Shown here piece after piece: positions 1-9,281 of a DNA stretch of 64,000 nt (within the stretch, counting starts at the first letter, position 1; each line of letters starts with the position of its first letter). A program made the translations under genes and the position numbers. Source of the stretch: Leptospira noumeaensis (GTDB taxonomy: Bacteria > Spirochaetota > Leptospiria > Leptospirales > Leptospiraceae); NCBI RefSeq assembly GCF_004770765.1, contig NZ_RQFK01000026.1, positions 1,364,001-1,428,000 on the forward strand, given 5' to 3'. A model generated the notes under the pieces. It made no database searches, was not told where the DNA came from, and worked only from the letters and a program-made list of their open reading frames with translations.

Positions 1-31
1 TGAACTGAAGAAAAAATGGGATCCGAAATAA
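1..31 (+). CDS. 3' tail of an upstream gene (partial)
   Basis: The first bases read in frame as the residues ELKKKWDPK followed by a TAA stop at 29-31, six bases before the topoisomerase start at 38. The tight spacing and shared strand suggest one operon with that gene. By analogy with gyrB/gyrA and parE/parC pairs it could be the A subunit of the same enzyme, but nine residues cannot show this. Confidence 0.4.
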   Translation, partial: ELKKKWDPK

Positions 32-37
32 ATCATT

Positions 38-2164
38 ATGGCTCAAAAAACTGAAAAAACCTCAGGAAATTCGCGAAATTTTAAGAAATTATCTCACGTA
101 GAACACGTGCGGATGCGGACAGGGATGTGGCTTGGCCAAAACTCCCTTTCCACTTTTGAACAACATTTTTTCACAAAAAACAACGCGGGAACGTACGAAG
201 TGTCCCACGAAGAACTTTCAGACATTCCTGCTAAGATCAAATGTTTAGATGAAGCCTGTATGAACTGTGTGGATGAGTATCGTAAAAACTTAAACGACAA
301 ATCCATTCCAGAAAAAGACAAGATGAACAAGCTCATCATCCAATTGTCTACTGATCGCAAACGAGTGACCATCCAAGACAATGGCCGTGGAATTCCCGCT
401 GACAATGCGGAAGGTGTTTACCTCCATTTGATGTATGGAGAAAACTTTGATGATATTGCAAAAGAAGATCATGTTGCCGGACAAAACGGTGTGGGGATCT
501 CTCTTGTGAGAATGGTTTCTTCTTTTTTTAGAGTGAAAACCATCAATGGTGGAAAAGCTTACAAGAAGATGTTTAGCATTCATGATGATGCTAAAAAAGT
601 CATTCGTAGTTTCAAACTTCCTAAAGAAGATATGGAAAAAGTATTTTTATATTTCGATGAACACGGAACTTTTGCTGACTGTCCTCTTCTTTCCGCGGAT
701 CAAATCAAACAACTAAAAGCTCCTTGTGATAAAACAGGAATGACCGCTGTTGTAGAAACTGCTAAAAAAGAAGACCACGGAACCACTGTTGAGTTCGAAC
801 TAAACCCTGCTTATTTTAATAACCTGGATACTACTTTTAACATCAATTTGGTGAAACAATACCTGCAAGACATTGCTATGTCGAATCCAGGACTCGAAGT
901 TGTATTCATTCACAAAACGGGAAAAGAGAAGTATAAATTCAAAAAGGGTTTTGATGAAATCTTTAGTAACTCCGAGATGGTTTACTATAAATTAGATTAT
1001 GCCGATAAAACCTCGGCTTCTCAAATCCATATGGAAACTTATGTGGTTTTGGGCCAAAACAAAAACCTAACTTGGGTAAACTCAATTTTTTGCCCGCAAG
1101 GTGGATCGGCCATTGAGTATTTGGAAAATAGACTTTGTGATGAGGTTCGTAAAAAATCTCAGATTGTCAGTTTAGAAAAAAAACTCAACACACAATGTAC
1201 ACGTAACGATGTGAGAAGTTGTTTCCATATGTATGTGAACCTTCGTATCCTCAATCCACGTTTTAAATCCCAAGATAAGTCTTATCTCATCAATGATTTG
1301 AATGAGGACATCCGAAAGTCTCTCGATAAACATTTGGATAAACTTTTGAAGAAAACGGGCCTTATCGAAGAAATCAAAATGGTGATGGAACGTAGAACCC
1401 AGTTAAAACAGCTCGAGGACGCGCAGAAAGGCCTCCGTAAGGCGTCTCGGAACAATATTCCTAAGCTGATGCCGCCAACGGGCAAACCAAGCGATCCAGG
1501 CCGAATTTTATTTGTGGCGGAAGGGGACTCAGCGATTGCGGGTTTACGTCCTGCAAGAAATCCTAAGTTACATGGACTTTTCCCTCTTCGGGGAAAACCA
1601 CTCAACTGCAAAGGGATGTCTCTCGCTAAGGCAATGCAAAACGAAGAGATGAAAAACATCGTCGCCATTGTGGGCCTTCCTCTCGACCAAAAAGTAAAGT
1701 CCATTGATGAACTTCATTATGATCGAATTAGTATCATCACAGATGCGGACTTTGATGGTTATGCCATTAGGTCTCTTATGTTGTCTTTTTTCTACGAGTA
1801 TTGGCCGGAACTTTTTGAGTTAGGATTTATCAATATCTCTGCGGCACCACTTTACGAGGTAGATGTGAAGTGGAAGGATGCAAAAAAAGAAACTGTATTC
1901 TGTATTGATGATTCCGACTATGACAAGTTAGTTGCTCGTGTGAACAAACAAGGCGCTGAGATCACTCGTAAAAAACGAAACAAGGGACTTGGGGAAACAG
2001 GAAAAGAGGCTATGAAATATGCCGTCGATCATTGTATGACTACAATCACTGTGGGAAACAAAAAGACGGCTAAAAATACGCAAGACCTTTGGTTCCACAA
2101 AGACTATGCAGAAAAACGTAGAGAGGCAATTTCTGAATACTCTATGAGTGTGATCCAAGACTAA
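38..2164 (+). CDS. type IIA DNA topoisomerase, ATPase/Toprim (B) subunit, T4-like variant
   Basis: Predicted ATP-hydrolysing, DNA-gating subunit of a type IIA topoisomerase, acting with an A subunit to pass duplexes through each other. The GHKL ATPase fold is shown by Glu72 and Asn76 (N-box), DNGRGIP at 114-120 and GQNGVG at 148-153. The Toprim domain has EGDSA at 495-499 and DADFDG at 569-574, supplying the acidic metal ligands. At 708 residues it is between ParE (about 630) and GyrB (about 800). It is divergent: the usual EGDSAGG is EGDSAIAG and DADVDG is DADFDG, and the stretch around [13 protein letters not shown] with GMS and WPELFE resembles, from memory, the large subunit of phage T4 topoisomerase. 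It may be operonic with the truncated gene upstream. A terminator follows at 2231. The family is sure; gyrase versus topo IV role is not. Confidence 0.9.
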   Translation: MAQKTEKTSGNSRNFKKLSHVEHVRMRTGMWLGQNSLSTFEQHFFTKNNAGTYEVSHEELSDIPAKIKCLDEACMNCVDEYRKNLNDKSIPEKDKMNKLIIQLSTDRKRVTIQDNGRGIPADNAEGVYLHLMYGENFDDIAKEDHVAGQNGVGISLVRMVSSFFRVKTINGGKAYKKMFSIHDDAKKVIRSFKLPKEDMEKVFLYFDEHGTFADCPLLSADQIKQLKAPCDKTGMTAVVETAKKEDHGTTVEFELNPAYFNNLDTTFNINLVKQYLQDIAMSNPGLEVVFIHKTGKEKYKFKKGFDEIFSNSEMVYYKLDYADKTSASQIHMETYVVLGQNKNLTWVNSIFCPQGGSAIEYLENRLCDEVRKKSQIVSLEKKLNTQCTRNDVRSCFHMYVNLRILNPRFKSQDKSYLINDLNEDIRKSLDKHLDKLLKKTGLIEEIKMVMERRTQLKQLEDAQKGLRKASRNNIPKLMPPTGKPSDPGRILFVAEGDSAIAGLRPARNPKLHGLFPLRGKPLNCKGMSLAKAMQNEEMKNIVAIVGLPLDQKVKSIDELHYDRISIITDADFDGYAIRSLMLSFFYEYWPELFELGFINISAAPLYEVDVKWKDAKKETVFCIDDSDYDKLVARVNKQGAEITRKKRNKGLGETGKEAMKYAVDHCMTTITVGNKKTAKNTQDLWFHKDYAEKRREAISEYSMSVIQD

Positions 2165-2230
2165 AATAGTTCTAAAATCCATTCAGTGTTAGATGCAAAA
2201 ATGTCACTGATTCTTTTTTGAATAGCGATC

Positions 2231-2267
2231 ACTCCTCATTCCGTAGGTTTGAGGAGTTTCTTGTTTT
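2231..2267 (+). terminator. intrinsic terminator after the topoisomerase gene
   Basis: A perfect 8-bp stem, ACTCCTCA (2231-2238) with TGAGGAGT (2250-2257), closes an 11-base loop and is followed by the T-rich tract TTTCTTGTTTT. It lies 67 bases after the topoisomerase stop. Confidence 0.75.
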
Positions 2268-2308
2268 ATGGGCTTGCGGTAGATTTATAACTTTATTTTT
2301 TTATAGGA

Positions 2309-4228
2309 ATGAAGTCTAGGTCTCCCAAAAAAACAAAACCCACTAGAAAGTCCTCACTTAAAATCAAAAGTAAACCTAAGACCAAAATTAAGGAAAAAGA
2401 AGACCACCTTCTTCCCATCCGGCCTTTACCTATACTTTTTCCTCTCCCCCCATTTTCAAATCGCAAACGAATTTCTTTTTTTCTTTTTTTTAACATTTTA
2501 TTTTTCTTCCAATGTTCTTCTTTGCAAGAGAAACCTAGGGAGGTTTATCACAACAACCTTGTAACTACAGAGACAGAGGTTTTATCCAAAATAGAAAAAC
2601 TACAAAATTCAGGAATCCAATCCTTGGCATATATGTATATGTTAGGTGATGGAGTGATTCATGCTGGAAACCAAGGGGGAGAGGAAAGTGTTCAAATCCA
2701 AAGATTTAAAATCGGAAGTATCACTAAACTATTTACCGGGATTGCACTTTTACAATTACAAGATAAGGGGAAACTAAAACTAGATGACCAAGTTTCTAAG
2801 TATCTGCCCGAAATCAAAATGATACAAAGTAGGGGAAAAAATTTTCCTGAGATCACCCTTCGGGACATTCTCACCCACCAGTCCGGACTTCCCTCTGACT
2901 TAGCCTCCGGTTTTTTTCTTTCCCCTGAAGCAAATGACAAAGAGATCCTGGAATCCTTTCGTTCCCTTCCGAAACATCTCATTCATATAGAAAGAAATGA
3001 ACCTCACAAAAACCATTCTTATTCTAATTTTGGATTTGGACTTCTTGGAGTTGTGATCGAACGAGTGTCAGGTCTTGGAATTGAAGAATATTTCCAAAAG
3101 GAAATTTTTAAAAAAGCGGGAATGAAACATTCCACCTTACTTGAGTTTTATGAAGGATCAGATCTTGCTCCTGGTTATCATGGTTTTTTTTGGAAAACAA
3201 AAACAAAACCTCAGAAAATTCGAGATTTAACTGCGGGTTCTCTTTCTTCCACCGGGGAAGATATGGGTTTTTTTATGAAAGCTTTGTTTCAAAGTAAAAA
3301 AGGAAAAGGTTTACTCTCAAAAGAAAGTTTTGCGGAATTCCATCGCATCCAAAAAGGCCCAAGTTCTAATTTTCAAATGAAACTTGGGCTTCCGGTTTTA
3401 CTTCAAGAAAAGATTAGTGGTGGGAAAACAGTTTGGATCTCGGGCCATTCCGGATCCCTCCCACCTTACTTTGCTGATTTGGTTTATGATCCAGAAACAG
3501 AAATTGTTAGTTTCCTCGCGGGTAATACAACCGGATTTGCCACTGCAGAAATCCAACCAACTAATAAAGAAATTTTGGACATCTTGTTTGAATACAAAAC
3601 CGGAAATTCTTTGGAACCAGTTCCTCTTCCGAAAAGAAAAGATCAAAATCGATTGGATGGATACTTTGGGCTTTATGTTTCTCCTTTTGGAATCCATGAG
3701 TTGAAGGAAGGAAATCCTCCCAAACTAGAAATCATGGGATTTGATTTTGATTTGGTGGAAAAAGAAAATCGTTTTGGAACTAATTTACTGTTGTTTTTCG
3801 GTTTGATTCCCATAAAAGATAAAAGTTTGGAATCATTTCGTATTGAATTTGAAACTTGGGATCATGAGCAAATTTTTACTTTATACTCTACTAATATGGT
3901 AAAAGGAAGTCTCGGATTTGCCCACAGGTTCCAACCCAACCAAAATCTGCCAGCGGAGTCTTATTTTACCCGTTATTCGACCAAAGACCCCCATTCTCTA
4001 ATCCCTCGAGTGGAATTAGCAAAAGACAAACGTGGTTTTCTTTTGTTTTCCATCAACTACTCGCTTGGTGGGCTGAGTTACTCCACCACCTTACCATGCC
4101 AGATGGAATCAGCTACAAACCTTCGGATTTTGGGATACGGTCGAAACCTCGGAGAAAGATTGGAAATTAAAAAATTCGCAGAAAAACCTGTTTTGGTCTA
4201 TTCGGGAATTGAGTTTATCGGAGATTAG
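2309..4228 (+). CDS. beta-lactamase-fold serine hydrolase, lipoprotein
   Basis: A penicillin-binding-protein-like or class C beta-lactamase-family hydrolase, probably membrane-anchored in the periplasm or on the surface. The catalytic SxxK is S137-I-T-K140 and the second motif is Y238-S-N240. A His-Ser-Gly stretch near residue 382 takes the place of the KTG triad, as in many esterase or peptidase members. A hydrophobic run ends in Cys69 (FFFQCSS), a plausible lipobox. About 50 Arg/Lys/Pro-rich residues precede that signal, which is unusually long; no ATG lies between 2309 and the lipobox, so either the start is atypical or the n-region really is extended. The C-terminal 200 residues are probably a lipocalin-like or unknown domain. 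The substrate cannot be inferred, and resistance is not implied. Confidence 0.8.
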   Translation: MKSRSPKKTKPTRKSSLKIKSKPKTKIKEKEDHLLPIRPLPILFPLPPFSNRKRISFFLFFNILFFFQCSSLQEKPREVYHNNLVTTETEVLSKIEKLQNSGIQSLAYMYMLGDGVIHAGNQGGEESVQIQRFKIGSITKLFTGIALLQLQDKGKLKLDDQVSKYLPEIKMIQSRGKNFPEITLRDILTHQSGLPSDLASGFFLSPEANDKEILESFRSLPKHLIHIERNEPHKNHSYSNFGFGLLGVVIERVSGLGIEEYFQKEIFKKAGMKHSTLLEFYEGSDLAPGYHGFFWKTKTKPQKIRDLTAGSLSSTGEDMGFFMKALFQSKKGKGLLSKESFAEFHRIQKGPSSNFQMKLGLPVLLQEKISGGKTVWISGHSGSLPPYFADLVYDPETEIVSFLAGNTTGFATAEIQPTNKEILDILFEYKTGNSLEPVPLPKRKDQNRLDGYFGLYVSPFGIHELKEGNPPKLEIMGFDFDLVEKENRFGTNLLLFFGLIPIKDKSLESFRIEFETWDHEQIFTLYSTNMVKGSLGFAHRFQPNQNLPAESYFTRYSTKDPHSLIPRVELAKDKRGFLLFSINYSLGGLSYSTTLPCQMESATNLRILGYGRNLGERLEIKKFAEKPVLVYSGIEFIGD

Positions 4229-4324
4229 AGGTTAGACGATTTTTTTTCTAAATTTCTAATTGAAAGTGATTGATTCCTTACAATTCTACCTCAGTTTTAG
4301 GTAAATTTTCATATGAGGTCAGAC

Positions 4325-4984
4325 ATGAATTTTAAAAAGTCTTTGGCATTAGCAAGCATCTGTTTGTTAATTTTAAACTGTAGTCATTCGCTTAGAATCA
4401 CCAATGGAGAAGAGTTAAATGTTAGCTCTAGTTTCCCACTTCAAAACCAACTCAGAATCGGTTTATCCTCTCCGCAAATGGATGACTATGCTACTAAAAA
4501 ATACATTGAATCCGTTGCGGAAGCACTTTCTCGTAATAGTAGCGTATCAAGAGTAGTTTATCCTTACAAAGCGAGCCTTCACGCAAGCCAAGTTGACGTG
4601 GTAATCGATCTTTCTGTAACAACAAAATACGATGGTAAATGGTCCAACTTTTTCATTAACTGGCCAGGATTCTTAATCTGGGCTCCGGCAATCTGGGGTT
4701 ACGGATACAAAGCAGATATTGAAACAAAAGGAAATATTTCTTTCACAAAAAAGAAATTCAATGACTCTTTCACACTTCCTTTAGTAGTCCACTTCCGCCA
4801 AGCAGAAATCGACAGAACTTGGACAGAAATTAGTTGGTTAGAAGCATCTATTATCGCATTCGTGGGTGGTTTCTATATGACTACCTACGATGATGATATA
4901 ACTCCTGAATTTATTTCAAAGTTTACTCCACAATATTCTCAACTTGTTGTGAACAGAATTCTTAAAGCTGTAGAGTCTAATTAA
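4325..4984 (+). CDS. small lipoprotein of unknown function
   Basis: The 219-residue protein begins MNFKKSLALAS and has a lipobox (LILNC, Cys near residue 19). The ATG at 4325 is preferred over one 12 bases upstream because a Shine-Dalgarno GAGG at 4315-4318 sits six bases before it. The middle contains a Trp/Pro/Gly-rich hydrophobic stretch (NWPGFLIWAPAIWGYGY) that may insert into a membrane or pack against one. I do not recognise the family. It is likely a Leptospira lineage-specific envelope lipoprotein. It stands alone, followed by a palindrome, GAATAGAATTCTATTC (5010-5025), and a terminator at 5088. Confidence 0.75.
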   Translation: MNFKKSLALASICLLILNCSHSLRITNGEELNVSSSFPLQNQLRIGLSSPQMDDYATKKYIESVAEALSRNSSVSRVVYPYKASLHASQVDVVIDLSVTTKYDGKWSNFFINWPGFLIWAPAIWGYGYKADIETKGNISFTKKKFNDSFTLPLVVHFRQAEIDRTWTEISWLEASIIAFVGGFYMTTYDDDITPEFISKFTPQYSQLVVNRILKAVESN

Positions 4985-5040
4985 TTCTGAAATATCATTC
5001 ATTTTGAAAGAATAGAATTCTATTCATAAAATTCAAAAAA

Positions 5041-5074
5041 TTGATCAAAGGAGCAGGAATTTCCCTTTGGTCAA
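5041..5074 (+). other. conserved-looking hairpin preceding a terminator
   Basis: An 11-bp stem forms between TTGATCAAAGG (5041-5051) and CCTTTGGTCAA (5064-5074) with a single G-U wobble and a 12-base loop. It lies immediately 5' of the intrinsic terminator at 5088. The pair could be the two-hairpin 3' end of the preceding mRNA or a small RNA. No protein is encoded here. Confidence 0.5.
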
Positions 5075-5087
5075 TGTGAGTGGGAGA

Positions 5088-5118
5088 CGCTAAACTGTTT
5101 TACAGTTTGGCGTTTTTT
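5088..5118 (+). terminator. strong intrinsic terminator
   Basis: CGCTAAACTGT (5088-5098) pairs with ACAGTTTGGCG (5102-5112), with one wobble and a TTT loop, and is followed by six T residues (5113-5118). It ends transcription about 100 bases after the small lipoprotein gene and just before the DUF4105 gene. Confidence 0.88.
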
Positions 5119-5145
5119 GTGTAAAATCAGAACTTTCCAATATTC

Positions 5146-7146
5146 GTGACTCTGGTGTTTTCTCTTCCTTTTTACCTCCTTATCTCATTATTATTCTTTT
5201 TCACCACTACGGTTGGAGCCACAGAACCTTCGGGCAATTCGAATCTCCTTGAATTGGATTTTGTAACTTCTCGGAAACAAGGGGAAAATCTTCCTAAAAC
5301 TTCTAGGGCAGAGCAATATTTGAAAGAGTTAATTGCAGAAGCCAAAGAAAAACATTTAGCAGAAGAAACACATTGGTATCGGTTACTAAGATTTAAAAAA
5401 ACGAGATGGGGGTTTTGGGAGAGCGAGGTGGATAACAAACGTTATTTCCTTTCTAAAGAAGGAAAATACAATCCAGAAAAAGAACTCATTGCAACTCTTT
5501 ATAGTTTTTTTACAGAAGATAGCATTCCTGATGGGTTGTTACATCCACAATGTTCTTATCCAGAAAGATACCACTGGTTAAAAGAGAAGTTGCATTTTGA
5601 TATTAATCGGTTATCTGAAGTTAGGTGTGAAAGGTTTGAGGTTTGGAAAAAATCTTTAAATCCTGATTCCTTATCGATTATTTTTGCCTCTTATTATATG
5701 CAAGCACCTGCTTCAATGTTTGGACATACACTGATCAAATTGAATAACAAAGTAAATGAGAATGCAGAGTTGTTGGATTATGGAATCAATTATGCTGCTA
5801 ACCCAGGGGATATGGATGTTTTTTCTTATGTTTATAAAGGTTTGATGGGAGGTTATCCAGGTAACTTTTCTATTTTTCCTTATTATATGAAGGTGAATGA
5901 ATATAATGATTTGGAAAGTCGTGATATTTGGGAATACAAACTAAATCTGAAACCTGAAGAAAAAGAAAGGTTTTTGCGCCACCTTTGGGAGATGGGAAGG
6001 GCAGACTTTGATTATTATTTTATCAACGAAAACTGTTCTTACCATTTGATGGAAATTTTAGAAGTTGCGATGCCAGAACTAAATATGAGTAAGAAACTAG
6101 GTTGGATGGTTACCCCTAGTGATACCATAAAAATATATATGGCAGAAGATGGACTTGTTCTTTCTAAAAAATATCGTCCTTCCTTATATTCCAAAATTAA
6201 ATATAAAATCAATGAAATGACGGAAGAAGAACGAACAACCTATTTTGATATGATTCGATTCGAAAATGCCTTCCTTCCTAGTCCTGAAGATAATTTCCGT
6301 ATCTCTCTTGTGACTGATGCTGTGTTGGATACGTTTAGATATCGTAATTCAATAAACAATGAAGCCTCTAAAAAATATAAAGACTACTATGACAAGTTAC
6401 TCGTTTTCCGTAGCAAACAAAATGATGAATATACTGTTAAGGAAACATTTCCTTTATCGACTCCGCCTGAGGATTCCCATCCGCTCAGTCGAGTGGCAAC
6501 TTCTTTCGGTGTATCTTCTTTAGGAAATTTTGCTGAAATTAGATATAGAATTGTTTATCATGATTTGTTGAATGTGAGCAGAGGCCACACTCCTAATTCG
6601 GAGTTAGCATTTTTTGATACGACAATAAGGGATTATGAAAATAAAAAGCCGGAACTAACTTCCGTGAATATTATCAAATTGACATCCATAAGTCCATATA
6701 ATTCTATCTCTCAAGATTTTACATATATGGTGGACGCAGGAATACAAACGGCTGTTTATCGAAAAAACGATGAAACTCTCCGCAAACAAGTTGGTAATTT
6801 TGATTTTCGTTTTGGCTATTCTTTTTCAAATGAATTTGGAAAAACACCGATGAGTTTCGGTGTTTTGAGTGTTCTTGTTGGAATTAAAGCACAAAACGGA
6901 AAGATGTTTGAAAATGATGTTCGGTACGGAGCCAATTTTAGTTTGTTGTATCAAAAGGAATGGGGTGCTTGGAAAGTTTTTACAGGCGTAACAGCTCAAA
7001 ATTACCAACTCAGTCAAAACTTTAATACATATTATGGCACCTTTAAGGTTCGGTATGCATTTTCAAATCGGCATGAGCTTCGAGTGGAAGTTAACGGCGA
7101 AAGATTTTATGAAGAAACTCTGATATCTTATCATTATTTGTTTTAA
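5146..7146 (+). CDS. DUF4105 (Lnb N-terminal periplasmic domain) protein with C-terminal beta-rich region
   Basis: A 666-residue exported protein. The signal peptide is at residues 1-25 (hydrophobic, ending VGATE). The DUF4105 core is roughly residues 180-330: MQAPASMFGHTLIKLNN, the Asp-Tyr-Gly-Ile-Asn-Tyr-Ala segment, YKGLMGGYPG, and the FINENCSYHLM stretch with the conserved Asn-Cys-Ser. This domain is thought to be a papain-like (NlpC-related) hydrolase of unknown substrate, with the conserved Cys and His as candidate catalytic residues. The last 200 residues are rich in alternating polar/aromatic strands ending in Phe, which suggests an outer-membrane beta-barrel or beta-sandwich. The start is GTG at 5146, 27 bases after a terminator T-run, with no clear Shine-Dalgarno, so an alternative start is possible. 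Confidence 0.8.
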   Translation: MTLVFSLPFYLLISLLFFFTTTVGATEPSGNSNLLELDFVTSRKQGENLPKTSRAEQYLKELIAEAKEKHLAEETHWYRLLRFKKTRWGFWESEVDNKRYFLSKEGKYNPEKELIATLYSFFTEDSIPDGLLHPQCSYPERYHWLKEKLHFDINRLSEVRCERFEVWKKSLNPDSLSIIFASYYMQAPASMFGHTLIKLNNKVNENAELLDYGINYAANPGDMDVFSYVYKGLMGGYPGNFSIFPYYMKVNEYNDLESRDIWEYKLNLKPEEKERFLRHLWEMGRADFDYYFINENCSYHLMEILEVAMPELNMSKKLGWMVTPSDTIKIYMAEDGLVLSKKYRPSLYSKIKYKINEMTEEERTTYFDMIRFENAFLPSPEDNFRISLVTDAVLDTFRYRNSINNEASKKYKDYYDKLLVFRSKQNDEYTVKETFPLSTPPEDSHPLSRVATSFGVSSLGNFAEIRYRIVYHDLLNVSRGHTPNSELAFFDTTIRDYENKKPELTSVNIIKLTSISPYNSISQDFTYMVDAGIQTAVYRKNDETLRKQVGNFDFRFGYSFSNEFGKTPMSFGVLSVLVGIKAQNGKMFENDVRYGANFSLLYQKEWGAWKVFTGVTAQNYQLSQNFNTYYGTFKVRYAFSNRHELRVEVNGERFYEETLISYHYLF

Positions 7147-7174
7147 TTTTTTGGCTGAGTAAAATATTTAAAAA

Positions 7175-8506
7175 TCATCCCTCGGTGGGGATCCGTTTTT
7201 GATTTCTGTAATGTGCAATGTAGGTAATCAGGACAAGAGCTCCCACAGGAACCGAGAAATAGATATGGACTTGGATGAGCCCTGCGATCATTCCTAAAAT
7301 TCCACCTAAGAATTGTATTACGACGAGATTTCCGCCAGTATTATCCAAAATCATTTTTTCTAAATCATCGGTGTCGAGTGCCATCACACGTTCTTCCACA
7401 AGTGCTGTGACATTGATATTGTGAACAAATTTTTCTATATTGGTTTTTAGATACACTTTACCTTCTTCACTATTCATAAATTCGAGAAGGCGTTTTTTTA
7501 CCCAATCTACTGCACGAAAAAAGTTTTTTTCTATTTCTTGCCAGTTGTTTGGATCATCTAAATATGCTTGTAACCTTTCGATTCCCGATGGCAAAAGATT
7601 TTGTCTGGCGTAGTCACCACTTGCTTCCAACCAATTCGAAATTTTTCCTGTAATGAATTCTTGTGTTTCTTTGGAATTCAATCGTTCTTGGAGACCAGCC
7701 ATCATCTCATCCATCATTTTCATAAACTGATCTGATGTTTCTGGATCTTTCACAAATCGTTCTAAAAGTTCACGAATAGCTTCTTCGTTAAAAGAAAAGA
7801 TCTTTTTTACACCGATTCCAATTTTACCAAGTGTACTTCTTGTTTTTAAATAATCTTCTAAACCTTCATTGAGTAAATTCGCAAGTTTTGGCATTTCTTC
7901 TAGGAGCACCACTCGGAGTTGTTTTCCTAGTTCTTCTCGGTTGGTTTCTTCCGTTAAATAGTATGTTAGGCGTTCTTTTGTGTAATCCCAAAGTTTTTGA
8001 ACTTCCTCAGGACGTTCCGCCATTTTTTTCATGGTTTCTTCTGAAAAGTCGAAGATAACTTCTAAAATTTCGGGCCCTCTTTCTTTTAACATAGAAATGA
8101 TCTTCGTCACAAGCACCGTTCTGATTTCTACGTTATGGATCGCTTCATCAATTTCTTTGACTATTTTTTGGATTCCCGTTTCTACTAAGTTGCGTTCGTA
8201 GATATAAGTTAAAATAATATCGGGATGAAGTAAGTTACTTTGTATACTTTCACCAAGTGATTTGGCAATTTTTGATTTGTTTTTAGGAACAAGCCCTGAC
8301 CAACCGAGCACCTTACCATGTTTAGGTTGAAATAACATTTTGATTGCAAGGAAATTGGTAAAGTATCCCACCATTCCCGCCATAAGGATCACAAAGACAG
8401 CGTTGACCCAAACATTCCCTTCGTAGTAAAGTTGAAATCCTCCACCTATGATGGAGAAAATGACAAGGAGCCGACGATACCAGGTGTCTAATTTAGCAAC
8501 GTCCAT
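7175..8506 (-). CDS. DUF445 family membrane protein
   Basis: A 443-residue protein of the DUF445 (YheB/YjiN-like) family. Two hydrophobic segments lie near the N-terminus (about 14-48), followed by the typical family signature GYFTNFLAIKMLFQP and GLVPKNKSKIAKSLGE. A long helical, charged region spans about 90-390 with repeated helical modules, and a C-terminal transmembrane hairpin is at about 398-432. The function is unknown; members are inner-membrane or spore-envelope proteins. It is the last gene of a tight minus-strand operon: only one base separates it from the SDR gene upstream. It is convergent with the DUF4105 gene, with 28 bases between them and no clear terminator. Confidence 0.85.
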   Translation of the reverse strand: MDVAKLDTWYRRLLVIFSIIGGGFQLYYEGNVWVNAVFVILMAGMVGYFTNFLAIKMLFQPKHGKVLGWSGLVPKNKSKIAKSLGESIQSNLLHPDIILTYIYERNLVETGIQKIVKEIDEAIHNVEIRTVLVTKIISMLKERGPEILEVIFDFSEETMKKMAERPEEVQKLWDYTKERLTYYLTEETNREELGKQLRVVLLEEMPKLANLLNEGLEDYLKTRSTLGKIGIGVKKIFSFNEEAIRELLERFVKDPETSDQFMKMMDEMMAGLQERLNSKETQEFITGKISNWLEASGDYARQNLLPSGIERLQAYLDDPNNWQEIEKNFFRAVDWVKKRLLEFMNSEEGKVYLKTNIEKFVHNINVTALVEERVMALDTDDLEKMILDNTGGNLVVIQFLGGILGMIAGLIQVHIYFSVPVGALVLITYIAHYRNQKRIPTEG

Positions 8507-8507
8507 C

Positions 8508-9281
8508 CTATTCCTCTTCTAGTTTTAAATATTTCCCACTCAATCGGCGTAGAAAACCTCTGGGGATCAGTTCAGAAACTGTGATGGCACCTTGGTTGAA
8601 GGAACCAGTGATACAGACTGCTTGATTGTAACGAAGGGCATCCAAAGATTCTTCCACTACAACACTTGCATCTTGCCACATAAACGATGGGTATTTGGAT
8701 TTGTTAATTCCTGCTCTTTGGTGAAAATCAGAATGCGTGAGTCCGGGACAAAGTGCTTGGACATAAATTCCATGTGGTTTGGCTTCTTCATGGATGGACT
8801 CGGTAAATGATTTTACAAAAGCTTTAGTGGCTGCATAGATCGCACTACCTGGAGCTGGCAAATAACCAGCGATAGATGCCACATTAATCAAATAGCCCTT
8901 TTTGTTTTTTTTGAATCGGTTAAGTGCTACATGACTTAAGTGAACTAATGTTTTTACATTTAGATTGACTTCATCTAATTCTTTATCGAGAGGTAATGCC
9001 GCAAACTCACCCACAGTTCCAAATCCCGCATTGTTCACTAGAAGTTCTGCATCTTTGTCTTTTGTTATGATTTCAGCGAGTTCTTCTACATCTTTTTTTT
9101 TGGTAAGATCCAAAGCGAAGTATTTTAAAATCCCCCTAGCTTTTGGCTCTAATTCTAAAATTACTTTTTTTAAATCGGATTCCGTACGGGAAATTAAAAA
9201 GACATTATAGTCTTTCGCAAGAGCACGAACAAATTCTTTTCCAATTCCTTGGGATGCGCCAGTGACATATGCATTTTTCAT
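8508..9281 (-). CDS. short-chain dehydrogenase/reductase
   Basis: A classical SDR, 257 residues. The Rossmann nucleotide-binding motif is GASQGIGKE at 8-16, NNAG at 83-86, catalytic Ser136, and the Tyr149-x-x-x-Lys153 pair. An arginine at residue 32 (SRTES) after the second strand favours NADP(H). Members with this layout reduce ketones or oxidise alcohols on small or acyl substrates; the substrate cannot be predicted. It is translationally coupled to the acetyltransferase upstream (ATGA overlap at 9278-9281) and abuts the DUF445 gene downstream, so all three are probably one transcript. Confidence 0.9.
   Translation of the reverse strand: MKNAYVTGASQGIGKEFVRALAKDYNVFLISRTESDLKKVILELEPKARGILKYFALDLTKKKDVEELAEIITKDKDAELLVNNAGFGTVGEFAALPLDKELDEVNLNVKTLVHLSHVALNRFKKNKKGYLINVASIAGYLPAPGSAIYAATKAFVKSFTESIHEEAKPHGIYVQALCPGLTHSDFHQRAGINKSKYPSFMWQDASVVVEESLDALRYNQAVCITGSFNQGAITVSELIPRGFLRRLSGKYLKLEEE

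Noticed and set aside
2293..2496. 67-residue frame opposite the lipoprotein signal region
   Set aside because: It mirrors the low-complexity Lys/Arg coding stretch of the plus-strand gene, with no Shine-Dalgarno or recognisable motif.
5041..5118. Possible riboswitch ahead of the DUF4105 gene
   Set aside because: No consensus of a known riboswitch class is recognisable and the second hairpin is a plain terminator for the upstream gene.
9270..9279. AGTGACATAT near the SDR start as a sixth copy of the motif
   Set aside because: The match breaks at the last base (T for A) and it lies inside coding sequence.
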